A stretch of DNA of 64,000 nucleotides from Proales similis (taxonomy: Eukaryota; Rotifera; Eurotatoria; Ploima; Proalidae): contig JAGVRJ010000006.1 in the NCBI GenBank assembly GCA_019059635.1, forward strand, positions 558,001 to 622,000. Direction: 5' to 3'. Numbering within the stretch: position 1 is the first letter of the stretch; each line of letters starts with the position of its first letter. This document shows positions 25,544 through 37,073 of the stretch, piece by piece. Below the pieces are notes generated by a model. It was not told the DNA's origin, did no database searches, and worked only from the letters and a program-made list of their open reading frames with translations. Position numbers and translations under genes: made by a program.

Positions 25544-27007
25544 ATGTTTTTAAGATCCTTAGCTTCAAGAGTTAATATTCGATACTATTCAATGGCTTTC
25601 AAATTCGATAAAGTAATTGTTCTAGCCTTTTTCAAGCTGAGTTTTAATTTAAAATAAAACTGGCAATTAGGATTATACGCAGGAAGATTTTTCTCTTTCT
25701 AGGCCGAAAATTAAGAATGGCCGTTTTGACAATCCGTGGCACACATGGAAACAGGCAACATTTTCCGGCCTTCTCAGGTGGAATCTTTTTGAAAAAAACG
25801 AGACAAACTTACCATCAAGTGTGCAGGTTAAAGATCTCTCAACTATTATGTTGAATCATTCAATAATTGTTACTTTCTCGAATATAAGGAACTTGACTCC
25901 AAGCTTCCAGTTCATAAATTAACCAATGAAGATCTTAATTCTTTCGTAAAAACAAATGACAAAATAAAGGCCATCTGGGTTGGGCATTCAACTGTGCTTT
26001 TAAACATTGATGGAAAAATAATAATCACCGATCCGATATTCAGCGAAAGATGCTCGCCACTAAGTAGATTTGGTAACAAACGATTCAGACCGGTTCCGTT
26101 TGCTATTGAAGATATTCCGCAATTGGATGCAGTTGTCATAAGTCATAATCATTACGATCATCTTGATTTACCAAGTATCCTAAGAATAAACAACAACTTC
26201 AGATCGCGTGGAGTGGCTTGGTTCGTTGGTGCAGGCACTGCATCCTGGTTCAAATCAATCGGTATTGAAACAAATGTTCACGAACTCAACTGGTGGCAAT
26301 CAAAAACGTTCGGCAATATTGAATTCGTATTCACTCCGGCTCAGCACTGGTCAACACGTAATCTAATGGACAGAAATGCCGTAAAGCGTCGATCCCTTTT
26401 TTGATTCCTACCTTTTTCCCAAAACTTAAAACAAAGGCACTTTGGGGAAGTTGGACTATTTTAGGAAAAGAAAAAAGAATCTTTTTTGCCGGTGATTCAG
26501 GTCAGTTTACCAATTTTTATTGCTTTTGGATCTCAAGCAAGAACGTTTATTTTCACATTTGTGTTCAAAGGATATTGCTCTACTTTTACAGAAATTGGTC
26601 GCAAGTTCGGTCCTTTTGATTTGGCCCTTATACCAATCGGTGCCTATTCGCCCGAGTGAGCCTAAGCTTAATTTATACATATTGATGCCTAGATGGCATT
26701 TTAAAATTAAAATAGATGGTTTATGTCACCTCAGCATGTTAATCCAGCCCAGGCAGTGCAAATACATAAAGACGCTAAGTCGCGAAAAAGTTTAGCCATC
26801 CATTGGGCAACATTCGCTCTCGCGAACGAGGTAACTTTTTGAGCGGTTTTAGATATTGCTTCCTACTTTTGAAATGCTGTATTCACAATTTGACATTCGA
26901 AGTTTTATCTTGAGCCACGATCTAAACTTAAAGAAGAGCTCACGATCAAGTCTCTTAAAGCAGACGAGTTTATCACCGTCGAACACGGTGGAATAATTCA
27001 AATCTAA
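25544..27007 (+). CDS. NAPEPLD: N-acyl-phosphatidylethanolamine phospholipase D, 7 exons
   Basis: Zinc metallo-beta-lactamase-fold hydrolase that releases N-acylethanolamines (including anandamide) from NAPE. Exons 25544-25612, 25683-25826, 25889-26380, 26437-26500, 26571-26655, 26716-26830, 26903-27007; 1074 nt, 357 aa. Visible: [34 protein letters not shown]; the metal motif SHNHYDHLD (H-x-H-x-D-H); [15 protein letters not shown] and [11 protein letters not shown], supplying the remaining His/Asp ligands; GSWTILG and GAYSP. The protein begins [16 protein letters not shown], which looks like a mitochondrial or membrane-targeting stretch. A second in-frame ATG at 25592 would omit it. AATAAA lies at about 27123. 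Confidence 0.95.
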
Positions 27008-27546
27008 AAGTTAGCAGTAAATGAGTCAAGATCAGGTTTGACGATCTCAATTGTCTTGACTGCAAAATTATAAGTTGATTTTGACGCCTTTTTTAAGGAA
27101 CTCGTTTTTCATTTTTTAGGAAAATAAATTTTAGAAGAATTTTCATATAATATTTTAAAATCTTTGACCAAAGGCGGGAGTTCTCAAGAATAACCAAATA
27201 GGATTGACCGCATGACTCAGACATAATTCGTCTAATAATTAGGGAAGCTCAATTTTTTCAATTCTGCCCAGTTTTCAGGGGCTAAAATATTATTCAACTT
27301 TATTGAAATCCCTCTTCATTACCTGACACGCTTTAGCTTGAGAAGCATGTAGAAACAACAGCCAAAGCAGTTAGATGAAACTCTAACACTTAGATACAGT
27401 GGTTGCCATGACGCCTCTTCGTACCGATTCTTGTATTTGGTCGATTTCGCTAAACTCGATCGTCATAAACTAAGCAGCTGAACTGTACTAAAAAAGTTGC
27501 CGATTTCTCTTTGGAGCTATTTCGAATTAGCTGTTCCAACGCTAAT
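27008..27546. other. Intergenic, NAPE-PLD to NWD gene
   Basis: 539 bp, AT-rich, NAPE-PLD polyadenylation signal near the start. The frame of the next gene is open from about 27511 before its first ATG. No gene or repeat recognised. Confidence 0.5.
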
Positions 27547-30500
27547 ATGCAAGATACTTCATTCGGTTTTGATCCGAAACTCGGACATTTCCTTATAGGC
27601 CAGCTGCCTGAACAACGTGTTCGTCGGATCCGAATTTTCCTTTGTGCGCCCAGCCACGGTTGGTCTCAAATGTTCTTTTTATCAATTCTAATTTGAACAT
27701 TTTTGATCTCAAAATACCAGACACAAATGCAGAAGCAGATGCTCTATTAAAATCAGTCGAGCCACGTTTACGCGATTACTGCATATCGAGATATGGAATT
27801 GAGTTTATGGTTTGAGCTTACAGCCTTTTCTCGTTTGAAGAATTACTTTAATCTCAGATCTAACAGATTGTAAAATTAAACTCGGAAAATGCTCGTAGAA
27901 TGGTGTCAGATAATGCAATAGTTGAGCAAAGCCAAATTGAAATAAGCAAATGCAATCAAGAATCTATCGGACCAATTTTCTTAGTAAGTTAACTACCCTT
28001 TTGCTCCTTATTTGACAATTTGTTTTTATCTTTGACAGGCATTGCTCGGTAGTCAAAGCGGTCCTTCTTTCCTACCAGCTTCATTTGAAAGAGCCGAATT
28101 CGAACAAATTATTAAATCTTTGCGATCAAAAGCCATAGACTTCAAACTATTAGAAAGCATTTATCGTCTAAACAAAAACGAACTGGCCAATAAATACGAA
28201 TTATACGGTTAGATGATCATCTTAGACTTTTTTCTTAAGCCCAATTCATTTTGATCGGTTCAAATAAGAAGAAGCAATGGCTGTCGAAAACCAAGAAGAG
28301 CTACTCAAACTGCTCAAAATCGGAATGAGTGATATATGGCCCACTTACTCAGAACAGAAAAATAAAAGCTACGCGGGTAAGTTTCTTCTACCATCTCTTG
28401 ACTTATTTTAAAATGGGATTAAAGTTTTAGAGCGGCTTTTACAACTGGTAGCTAAAGATGACCAAAGCCTAAGAAATAGGGTTTTCTGTTTCGTTCGAAT
28501 TGATTCAAATTTGAATGATCAAGACCCTAGGTTGGGCTCGGATTACATAATCGAAAATTTGCGTGATTATTTTGTCAATTTTCATGTGCCTGCCGAACAA
28601 ATTTACCGAATAAGATACAAAGAAAGAGATCAAGCTTATTTAAAGAACTTTGAAAAACACTACGAACAGCTATTTAAATACTATGTTGATGAATCTGTGC
28701 GCACCCACTCAATCGATCGAAAAGATGAACTTGATCAAGATACCCTTAGACACTTGAATCAAGTTCGAGTAAACTTGAAGAACTTCGTTGGCTCTATTTG
28801 GTCTGAAGAGCTTAAAGCCTTATACGATTATGTAGCTAATGACACAAGTCAGGTCCCGTTTATTCTGTCTGGCAAGCCAGGCTCAGCAATGAGCCCAGTA
28901 GTCTCTGCCTTTTTCACTAGCGTTCTTCTTCAACTCAGAGTGGACAAAAGCTTGCTTATGAAAGAAAGCGCTATTCTTATACGATTTGTCGGAATCGAGC
29001 CGAATTCAAGTTTTCTCCGTTCTCTGCTAAGGAGTGTTTGCCTTCAGCTGGATTACGTTTTGGAAAAAATGGGTCAAAAAAAAAAAGGAAGCGTTCCTTA
29101 TGAGCTAGTGCCTCTAAAGAAATATTTTAGTTCACTTTTATCTGATGAGCTGGATTCGTACGACAATATAAAATTAATTATAATTCTTGACTCTATTGAC
29201 TGTCTCGAAGACTACGATATGGCTCTTTTGTTCGATTGGCTTCCTAAAAGGCTGGGAAAACATATTAAACTTATTTTAACAATATCAAACCAGCAACTGG
29301 AGCTCATAAAACGTTTGAACAACATATATCCTAAAAATAAGAATCAAATTGAAATGCATCAGCTGAATTTCGACAAAACAGAAAAAATAATTAAAAGGGA
29401 ACTGGAAAGTCGGCACTATCGTCTTGGAGAAGAGCAATGGTATTCGCTCAAGGAACTAATCAATCGAGTTAAATTGACTTGGATGCATTTGAAACTTTTA
29501 TCTTTCAACTACTTGTCTTGGAAGTCATTCGATTCATCATGTTACGATTTGACTAGCATAACATCTGCTGAACAGATAGTGGATCTGTTTATACACAAAC
29601 TGGAAAAAGAGATACCAGCCCAAATACTGAAGCATATTTTTGGTAAGCTAATTAATTTTTTTGTTTTATCTTGTTGATTTAATTAAATAATTGTCTCAAG
29701 GCTATCTGATCGTTGCTAGGCATGGCCTTAGCGAATGCGAGCTTTTGGATGTTTTATCAGCTGATAATCAACTATTTAGAGAGCTCCTGGATCTTAATCT
29801 TATTAACCCCCCAGCAGCAGAGAAAGAAATTTACCGCTTTCCGCAATACATCTTATTGCGCACTTTAACTTTGCTGGATGATTTGATTCTAAGACGAGTT
29901 TCAATTGACAACATTCAAGCTATGGCTTTTTCTAACCAGTTCCTTGCCGATACGTTTCGTTCTAAATACTTTGGTTTGTTCCCATTTTTCGTCATCTTAT
30001 CTTTATACTCATAATCAATCGGTTTAATTTATACAATAGCCAAAGACAATCGATTCGAAGAGTATTTGCACAAAAATCTGGCAAATTATTTTTTAGGGAG
30101 CTGGGCTGCCGGTAACCCAAAAAGAGTTCATTACGAAACTAAAATTTTTGAAGGATCAAAAGAACCTGAATGTCTCTTGTTCGATCGACCGATTATAAAG
30201 AGAATGAAAGCAATTTTAAACCGTCTTTTGCCGACGCAACCGATTCAATACGAGTCATTTCACACTCATATCGCGCCGCGCTACAATCTTCGAAAGCTCC
30301 GACACCTTCCTTACCATCTGAAACTTGCAAAGATGAAAAAGGGTTTAGCTTTTTATTTTTTATTTTGAGCACTTTCGTCTGGTTAAATTATTCATTGTCA
30401 AGAATTGAATTCTCAAGTGCTATTCAAAGTGGAATGGATTTTTCATAAAATTCAGGCGATGGGTCTTAATGAAGTGATCTATGATTTTGAAATTTCGTCA

Positions 30501-33500
30501 AGGGACGATCCAGACTGTGAACTGGTTGCACATGCTCTGAAACTCTCGGCCGAACGTAATTTAATTCTTTTTGCTCATTCAAGCCCACAGTTACATTCCG
30601 ACCCTATTATTTATTCAAAGGCATCAGTCAAGAAGTGAACATTTTACCTTCCGAACTTACGGCCCGGCTTCTTCCATACAGAAAATGCAGTGAGTCGATT
30701 CGTTCACTCTTGAACGACTGCGATCGGCTTTCACTTAAAATAAATCCCTTGGTGCCTTTGAACTCAACATTGCCTTCGCCTTGTAATTAAATTTTTCCTC
30801 ACATGACATTCCGAGCTCAAAAATTATAACTCTTCTTTTCATTGAGTCTGGTTTTTGACTAAAAAGCTCGACTTGGAAATCAATTTCGAAAATCATTACC
30901 AAATCGATTTTATTGGTTACTCAAGCCAAAGTCTATTCTACATAAAGGATCATGAATCAAGCCATGCAATAGTCTACCGTCCTTCCACACTTGAAACATT
31001 GGAAGATATCTACACCGGAAAAGGTGATTTTATTGTCATTAAATTGTTTTCACAAATCAAAATGAAAGTAAACGCACTTAAGGAACAATTTTCTTTAGTC
31101 AAAGCGGAGAGTTTTTACTTTATTTGATAACTAATTCGAAAATGGCTGTAAAGAGAATGCCTTCAGGAGCCTGGCTCGGCGAAATTGAGTTGGGTTCATT
31201 CGAGGCCAAGTCAATATGGACTAGTGATCGTTACGCTTTAGTCATGAGCCAGAAATCAACATCACCACTGGTCGTTGATCTTGAGCATCTATGTCTGATT
31301 CCTTCGCTACGCTTTTACTCTTACTTTAGTTGTTTAAGTTCGGATGAACGTGTGATGCTTGTCCACAGTGAACGTTCTCTTCATTATATTAAATTTCCTG
31401 ATATGCAACCTCTAGTTGAGATTGATTGTGTTGAAATACCCGAGATAGTCTTATTCATTAACGATAATACCGAGCTCATTGTGTTAACAAAAAGGACCCG
31501 GGAACTGCTTCACTTCGATATTGATGTTAAAAAGCGAATTAAAAAACTTACCCTTATATTACAGAACCCGTTTACTCAGGAAATCAAATTATCAAATGAC
31601 AAATGCTTTTTATTGGTGCATTCAACTCGAGCTGTTCACTTATACGAATGCAAAGAAAGGAAAGTATCACTCAAGTTCAGAATTGATTTCGAATTTCTCG
31701 GTCTTAGTAGAATCGAGGTGACCCAATTCAGCGGAGCCGCTTTCAGTCTGAATGCTCAAGTTGTGGTGGTGGTGGTGCAAGAAAGGCTTTTTGTAATTAG
31801 CACGAGTACAGGTTCGGTTATGCGAACAGTCACAACTGGCCCAGAAAAAAGGCATGTTCTTAGATCGTACTCAAACGGACATTCAGATCATTTTGCTTGC
31901 CTACTCGATTCAGGATCAATCCTATTTTGCGATCTACGCCTAGCGGCGCTCAGTGATGTTGTATTCGACTCGAAAAGAATATTTTCTGGACCTGTCACCA
32001 ATTGCTTTACTCCCGTGATTAACGATAAGCATCAGGCGATCAGTTATTCAAACAGAGAACCAATATTGCATGTTCATAACCTCTCAAACGAAGGTTTAGT
32101 CCAGCGGAAAATTGAATCAATTGAAGGTGAACGCATCACTTATTTGGTGTCTGATCAAAGTGTTCGCTTCCTATTTACAGTCTCTGAAATCGACGAATTC
32201 GATGGAAAAAGAGATGAAGAGAGCCAGTTCAAAAAGCTCATCTGCTCTGTAATTGATTTAGCCCGTGAAAACTTTTGCAAGTTGCATTTTAGCTACATAA
32301 TTCGCCAAGTAGGACGCTTTAATGTGAAAGCGAAATTCTTTATCCACTTATCTAGCATTTACCTGGCTGTGAAAATTTCGAGCTGCTTAAAAGATTTGGA
32401 TCCGTATACTTCTGCCGAACTTGACTGGACAGAGTTCGATACGAATATGAAGATCTTCGGACCTTTTGTTGACCATCAGGCACCCAGCCTACTCAAAGAA
32501 TTCAAAACTAGTGGCGAATCATTGGAAAGAGAGATATATTTTAACCAGAATTCGTACATTTCGCTCGAACAAGAATCAAGCAAGCTATTCGATAACGGCT
32601 TCTTGAGAGCTGCACGTTACGATATTCATTTGAATAGTTATCCACTTTTGCTTTCGATTCCCTCTCAATCTTATTCACTGAAACAAATGACACGCAGAAT
32701 GGGCAGTATCGTTCCGTTGGATATGCGTCAAATCAAAACCGGTCAGGTTTTTGTTATTTATTGCTCGGCCGATGCGTTTGGCTCTAAGAGACGTCTCAAT
32801 TACGATTATGAACAGTTCTGCTTTATTCGAAACTTGAATACCCAGATGGGGCTTATGCTATTAAATCAAGAAGCCAGTGAGGCAGTGATTTCTTTTGACA
32901 ATATTTTCGACCAACAGGTCAATGTTGATCGGCTCATTTTTGGTGACGAGAATTTTGCCTTGGATCATTTAATGCGGCTTTATGATTTGAAAAACGGCAA
33001 ATTATTGCGAAAGCTAGAAGAACCTGGTCTTCAGTCGGAATTAAAGCATTTTATATTGACAGACTCGTATTTGGTCGACATCTCGTCTAGCAGCAAGCGA
33101 ATATCAATCATACGTTGCAAAGATAGCCGATTGGTTGCATCATGTTCTCTTGAAAGCGATATAAATTCTTCTGGAGTAAATCAGAACAGCAGAATCATTT
33201 GGCTTGGTACAACTGATGGTCAAGTGTTCTTTTTCCAACTTTTGATTGATTTAGAGCAAAGAGAAGCAACCGAAAACTTTCTCTTTTCATTCCGTCAACT
33301 CTGTTCCTCATCAGAAAAGTACTCATTACAAGCGCAAAAGAATGTAGACGGAGAGCGGTGTGAGCCATTTCAGTCAAAGAACAAAAGTCTAAGCCAAGAG
33401 AGATTAATAAAATCCGCTTTTATAGATCGAAGTTGTACAGAGTTTGGCATTGCAGAGCGGATTCACCCAGGTATTGCGAAGGCTCACCTTCTATCAGTGT

Positions 33501-33562
33501 CGAGTGGTACTCGTACGGCCAAACTGAGCTCGCCGACTAGCCAAGCTTGTCTCATTCAGTAG
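27547..33562 (+). CDS. NWD2: NACHT and WD repeat protein (NWD2-like), 12 exons
   Basis: Large STAND-type protein; cellular role poorly known. Exons: 27547-27658, 27721-27809, 27867-27983, 28039-28207, 28269-28376, 28431-29642, 29701-29973, 30040-30342, 30403-30555, 30621-30782, 30847-31023, 31083-33562; 5355 nt, 1784 aa (human NWD2 about 1740). The N-terminal module matches the family (VRRIRIFLCAPSHDTNAEAD, VEPRLRDYC). The NACHT region has FILSGKPGSAMS at the Walker A position and LIIILDSIDCLED at Walker B. Winged-helix part: GYLIVARHGLSECELLDVLS. Then the conserved YNLRKLRHLPYHLKLAKMKK, followed by a beta-propeller region with weak WD units. The usual P-loop G-K-S/T is replaced by A-M-S, so ATP binding is probably lost. 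AATAAA at 33643. The exon 9/10 junction (30555/30621) and the exon 11/12 junction are the least certain. Confidence 0.85.
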
Positions 33563-33753
33563 AAACTAAATAATTGACGGTCAAGTTAAAACCCTTGATA
33601 ACTTATATATTATTATTATTTAATTTTTTGCGAATAAACGAGTTCATGTGATGCATAAAATTGCAAAAACTAAATGACTGGCTAGATTTGACATATTGCT
33701 TAACGGTATCACGTTATCTAGTTCTCTTTCGATCACAAGTTGTTGGATATATA

Positions 33754-36231
33754 ATGTCTGAAAACGAACAAGAAAAGAGAGAACAAGTGATGGAGGACAA
33801 CTGTGAAGAAGATGGGCAACTACGGCAGACAGTTCAGCAGCCGATTCAAGTTCAAGGTCAAATTGCAGAAGACGATGCATCAATTAATAGTTCAATAGAA
33901 TGGACGCTGGCTACGCCGGTAATGCTTTGGCATCAATCAGCTGTTCCAAGCAACAATGGGTCGTTAACTGCAGAGGCGCTGCGAGTGTTAGGCCATGTCA
34001 AAATCGAACACTTGTCAATGGAGGATAAACTCAATTTGCTCTTCAACGACTTGAGCACTTTAAAAGCGTCCGCAGTACAAGGACTGTTGGCGAAAACCAA
34101 CTTTAGATTTCTTGCCTGGTTAATATTTTTTGAATGTTTACCCTTGGACCGACGCAAATGGCTTGAAGGTATGCGAGTGAATCGAAGTATTTATCAGCGC
34201 ATTAAGCAAGAAATGACCTTCAATCCTTACCATGAAAATCGCCCTCTCTTGCCGGACGACCACCCGCTCTCACAGCAAGAGAATAGCGTCTGGAATACTT
34301 ACTTCAAGCACACTCAACTCAAGTCAATTATAGTGCAAGACGTCAATCGAATGTAGGATTTCTCTTCTTCGTCCTCTTTTGTGCGGAATATTATTTCGCC
34401 CTGATTCAATTATATTTCAAGTAATTGTCACAGTGATTTTTTCGAGCTGTCTTCTACCAAACAGCTCATAACCGACTTGCTTTTCTTATATACACAATTC
34501 ACAAACAGCGAGTACAGACAGGTTGAAATCAATTTTGAATTTTTAAGTCGACGAAATGTAAAATCTTTGTCGTTAATAGGGGATGCATGAAATACTTGTA
34601 TGTGTTATACATGTTATACACTCTGAATATAATCAGCTTGAGAACAGTGACCATTCATGGTAATGAAACTTCCCAACCGAATAATAAACCGCAGAGTTTT
34701 AAAGCAAGACCCAAGTGAAATGCTTAAGGAAATAGCCAATCTGGAATATCTTGAAAGCGATTCTTTTACCCTTTTCCTCGCAATCATGAGCACAATCCAT
34801 GATTGGTACGGACGAAGTTACAATTCAGAGAACAGAATCACCGTTGATCAACTCGGAAGGAGGCGTTCAAGTTTAAGTATTCAGGTCAGTTCAGATTTTT
34901 ATTGGGGTTGTGTAAAATTGAAAAGAAATCGGAATCATTATGGGTAGAATTCATTAAGTTTAAATCCGAGACTCTTTGTGGACGGTGCGGAGCAATTCGA
35001 AAGTGAAATAATGAATAAAATAAATCACATTGCCAATGTTACATTAAGAGACAATGATATCGAAATTTTCAATCATTTAAATGAAATCGACGTGAGTTTG
35101 TACCCATTCGGAATGTAAGTTTGGTCACTTATCTCCAAGCTTTACATAAAATTAAAAGAGGTGAATAGTCGATGGCTGCGACTTTTATTTTCGCGTGAGC
35201 TAGAATTTCCCGATTGCTTGGTTTTGTGGGATGCAATCTTGGCGATCGATAGTCGAAGCTTTGAATTAGTCGACTTTATATTCGTTGCTCTACTCATTTG
35301 TGTTCGCGACGAAATACTGCGTTCTGATAACAGCACTTGCATGTATTTACTTATGAAACCGCATTTTCATCTAAAGTCAATTGAAGTTCTTCAAATGGCT
35401 CTTTATCTTCAAAACCCAGCGGTAATGTTTTTAAAATACATAAAAGTATTTTATTAAATAATAATTAAAAAAGATTCATTCGCGTCCGAATGCTTTGGAG
35501 AGTTCTTATGAAATAATACCCTCCGCTAATCTACTGGCAACTCCGAAATCGAAAATAATCGCAGATGAAGTGCCGCATTCAAAAGTTAAAAAAGAAAAGG
35601 TAACCTTAATTGGCAATAAAATTTACGAAACTAATATTTAATGAAATAAAAGTCAATTCAAAAGAAAGGGAGCCAAGAGTTAAAAGTGAATTATCAGCTG
35701 AAACCGTCAAATAGCTGCTCGCCAGCAGAACAGTGTCTTAAACTCTTAAGCTTTGAAGGTTTCCAGCATAACAAAGATTTAGTTCAGAGTGTTTATATCG
35801 AAAAGGTTAGTGTTTTGATTTGAGTTCACTTTTTATCTTTTGTTTCTTAAACCATTCTAGATTCAAGAGTTACAAATAGAAATGGAAAATTCGTCGCAAA
35901 CTTTTGAAAAATTGCAGAGTAACAATCAGGATTTGGTTGAGAATATTGAAGAGCAGATATCAATACTCGAAACTGAAATAAGGCGAATTCAACCCGGTTT
36001 AAAAAACAGTTTAGCAAGTTTTGCGTTAAATAACTTAAGAAAGGTAAATGTAAAAGTTAATTAATTAAATAAGCAATACCAAGATAGTGACCCTTTTCAA
36101 CTCAAAAAAGATAAATGCTCAGCTTCAAATGAACTCAAAAATCAAGATTTCAGGCTCAAAACAAATATTTTGAATTTAAGTTGAAAATAAAAAAAGAAAT
36201 AGATGATTTAGAAATAAGGCTATCTCATTAA
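33754..36231 (+). CDS. TBC1D5: TBC1 domain family member 5 (Rab7 GAP), 10 exons
   Basis: Rab GAP of the retromer/endosome pathway. Exons: 33754-34352, 34422-34521, 34580-34659, 34716-34884, 34948-35114, 35169-35421, 35474-35599, 35653-35805, 35861-36043, then a last exon that is either 36154-36231 (635 aa, continuing a coiled coil) or 36111-36173 (630 aa). Both catalytic finger motifs are present: I-x-x-D-x-x-R in IVQDVNR and Y-x-Q in YRQGMHE. TBC helices follow: NPLSQQEN-type HPLSQQENSVWN, EIFNHLNEIDVSLYPFG, RWLRLLFSREL, VLWDAILA, FIFVALLICVRDEIL. The C terminus is a coiled coil (LQIEMENSSQTFEKLQ, NIEEQISILETEIRRI) and is shorter than the vertebrate tail. The first in-frame ATG is at 33754, 191 nt after the NWD stop. 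Confidence 0.9.
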
Positions 36232-36281
36232 AAACCAAAACGCTAAAGAACCAGGTAAGTCAAAAATGAAAAGAAAAAATT

Positions 36282-36354
36282 CGCCCAACGTGGGGCTCGA
36301 ACCCACGACCCTGGGATTAAGAGTCCCATGCTCTACCGACTGAGCTAGCCGGGC
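36282..36354 (-). tRNA. tRNA-Lys (anticodon CUU)
   Basis: 73 nt, intronless. Acceptor stem GCCCGGC/GTTGGGC (with G-U pairs), D arm GCTC..GAGC, anticodon loop CTCTTAA (CUU), B box GGTTCGAGCC, discriminator G as usual for Lys. A T-run pol III terminator follows immediately. It forms the outer end of the left arm. Confidence 0.97.
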
Positions 36355-36583
36355 TTGTCTTTCTCTGATAGATTGCTTCTACATCAACCTTTTTCCGTAT
36401 TTTTATTCTTCTACAGATGAATCTAAATCGGCTCTTATTGATTGCCAACTAAATGAGAAAGTTAGAACTCAATGGCGTTTGAAACTCAACTGGACCAAAA
36501 TCTTATGTTGTCTGTTAGACTTTTCCTTGCATTGGTATAATAAAATGTATAGAATGATAAGAGTCTTGATTGTAAAAAATATT

Positions 36584-36656
36584 CGCCCAACGTGGGGCTC
36601 GAACCCACGACCCTGGGATTAAGAGTCCCATGCTCTACCGACTGAGCTAGCCGGGC
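36584..36656 (-). tRNA. tRNA-Lys (anticodon CUU)
   Basis: Same 73-nt sequence as the copy at 36282, same strand, 229 bp away. A short T-run lies downstream. Second tRNA of the left arm, transcribed away from the sHSP gene. Confidence 0.97.
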
Positions 36657-36789
36657 TGCTTGGCCTCTTTCGGTAACCTCAGCCTCCCATTAACAATCTG
36701 ACTAGACCAGTTTCTGAGAGGCTTTCATTATCAGGGCAGATTTTAGTTGAATAACTTCGATTCCTCAGTCAGATATGTTTTTCCCATAT

Positions 36790-36854
36790 TTCTGGAAGAA
36801 GGGAGTATATCAAGTTTGGGTTGTTTCTAGATGCATCTTGATTCTAGAACATTC
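36790..36854 (+). promoter_or_regulatory. Heat-shock elements of left sHSP gene
   Basis: A perfect three-unit heat-shock element, TTC-2nt-GAA-2nt-TTC, sits at 36842-36854. A two-unit TTCTGGAA lies at 36790-36797. They are about 110-180 bp upstream of the TATA box at 36967. HSF binding is inferred from the consensus. Confidence 0.75.
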
Positions 36855-36966
36855 CAGATTATGTGTTCTTTTCTGTACTAGGTACCCCAGACCAGACCTT
36901 AGTCTTCTTGGTTCTTAAATCTACCACCAAATTCAAGTCTTTTCTCGAATATTCACCAACAAACTC

Positions 36967-36972
36967 TATAAA
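36967..36972 (+). promoter_or_regulatory. TATA box of left sHSP gene
   Basis: TATAAA about 105 bp upstream of the ATG at 37074. The expected start of transcription is around 36995. Confidence 0.6.
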
Positions 36973-37073
36973 TTTTTCCTGTTTTTTTTTCAGTTCTAAA
37001 CGACAAGCAAATTAAAAAAGCTAGATAAAAAAACTCATTGCTATCCTTTAAATCAGAACCAATACCCTTAAGC

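Noticed and set aside
26381-26436. Premature stop in NAPE-PLD (frame ending KRRSLF)
   Set aside because: A 56-nt intron removes it; the next exon continues with the conserved LWGSWTILG.
30556-30650. Frameshift in the NWD gene near 30600
   Set aside because: A 65-nt GT-AG intron (30556-30620) resolves it and restores the family-like LPSEL.ARLLPYR segment.
34657-34715. Start of a separate small gene at 34657
   Set aside because: It overlaps a 56-nt TBC1D5 intron; the rest of the frame is TBC1D5 exon 4.
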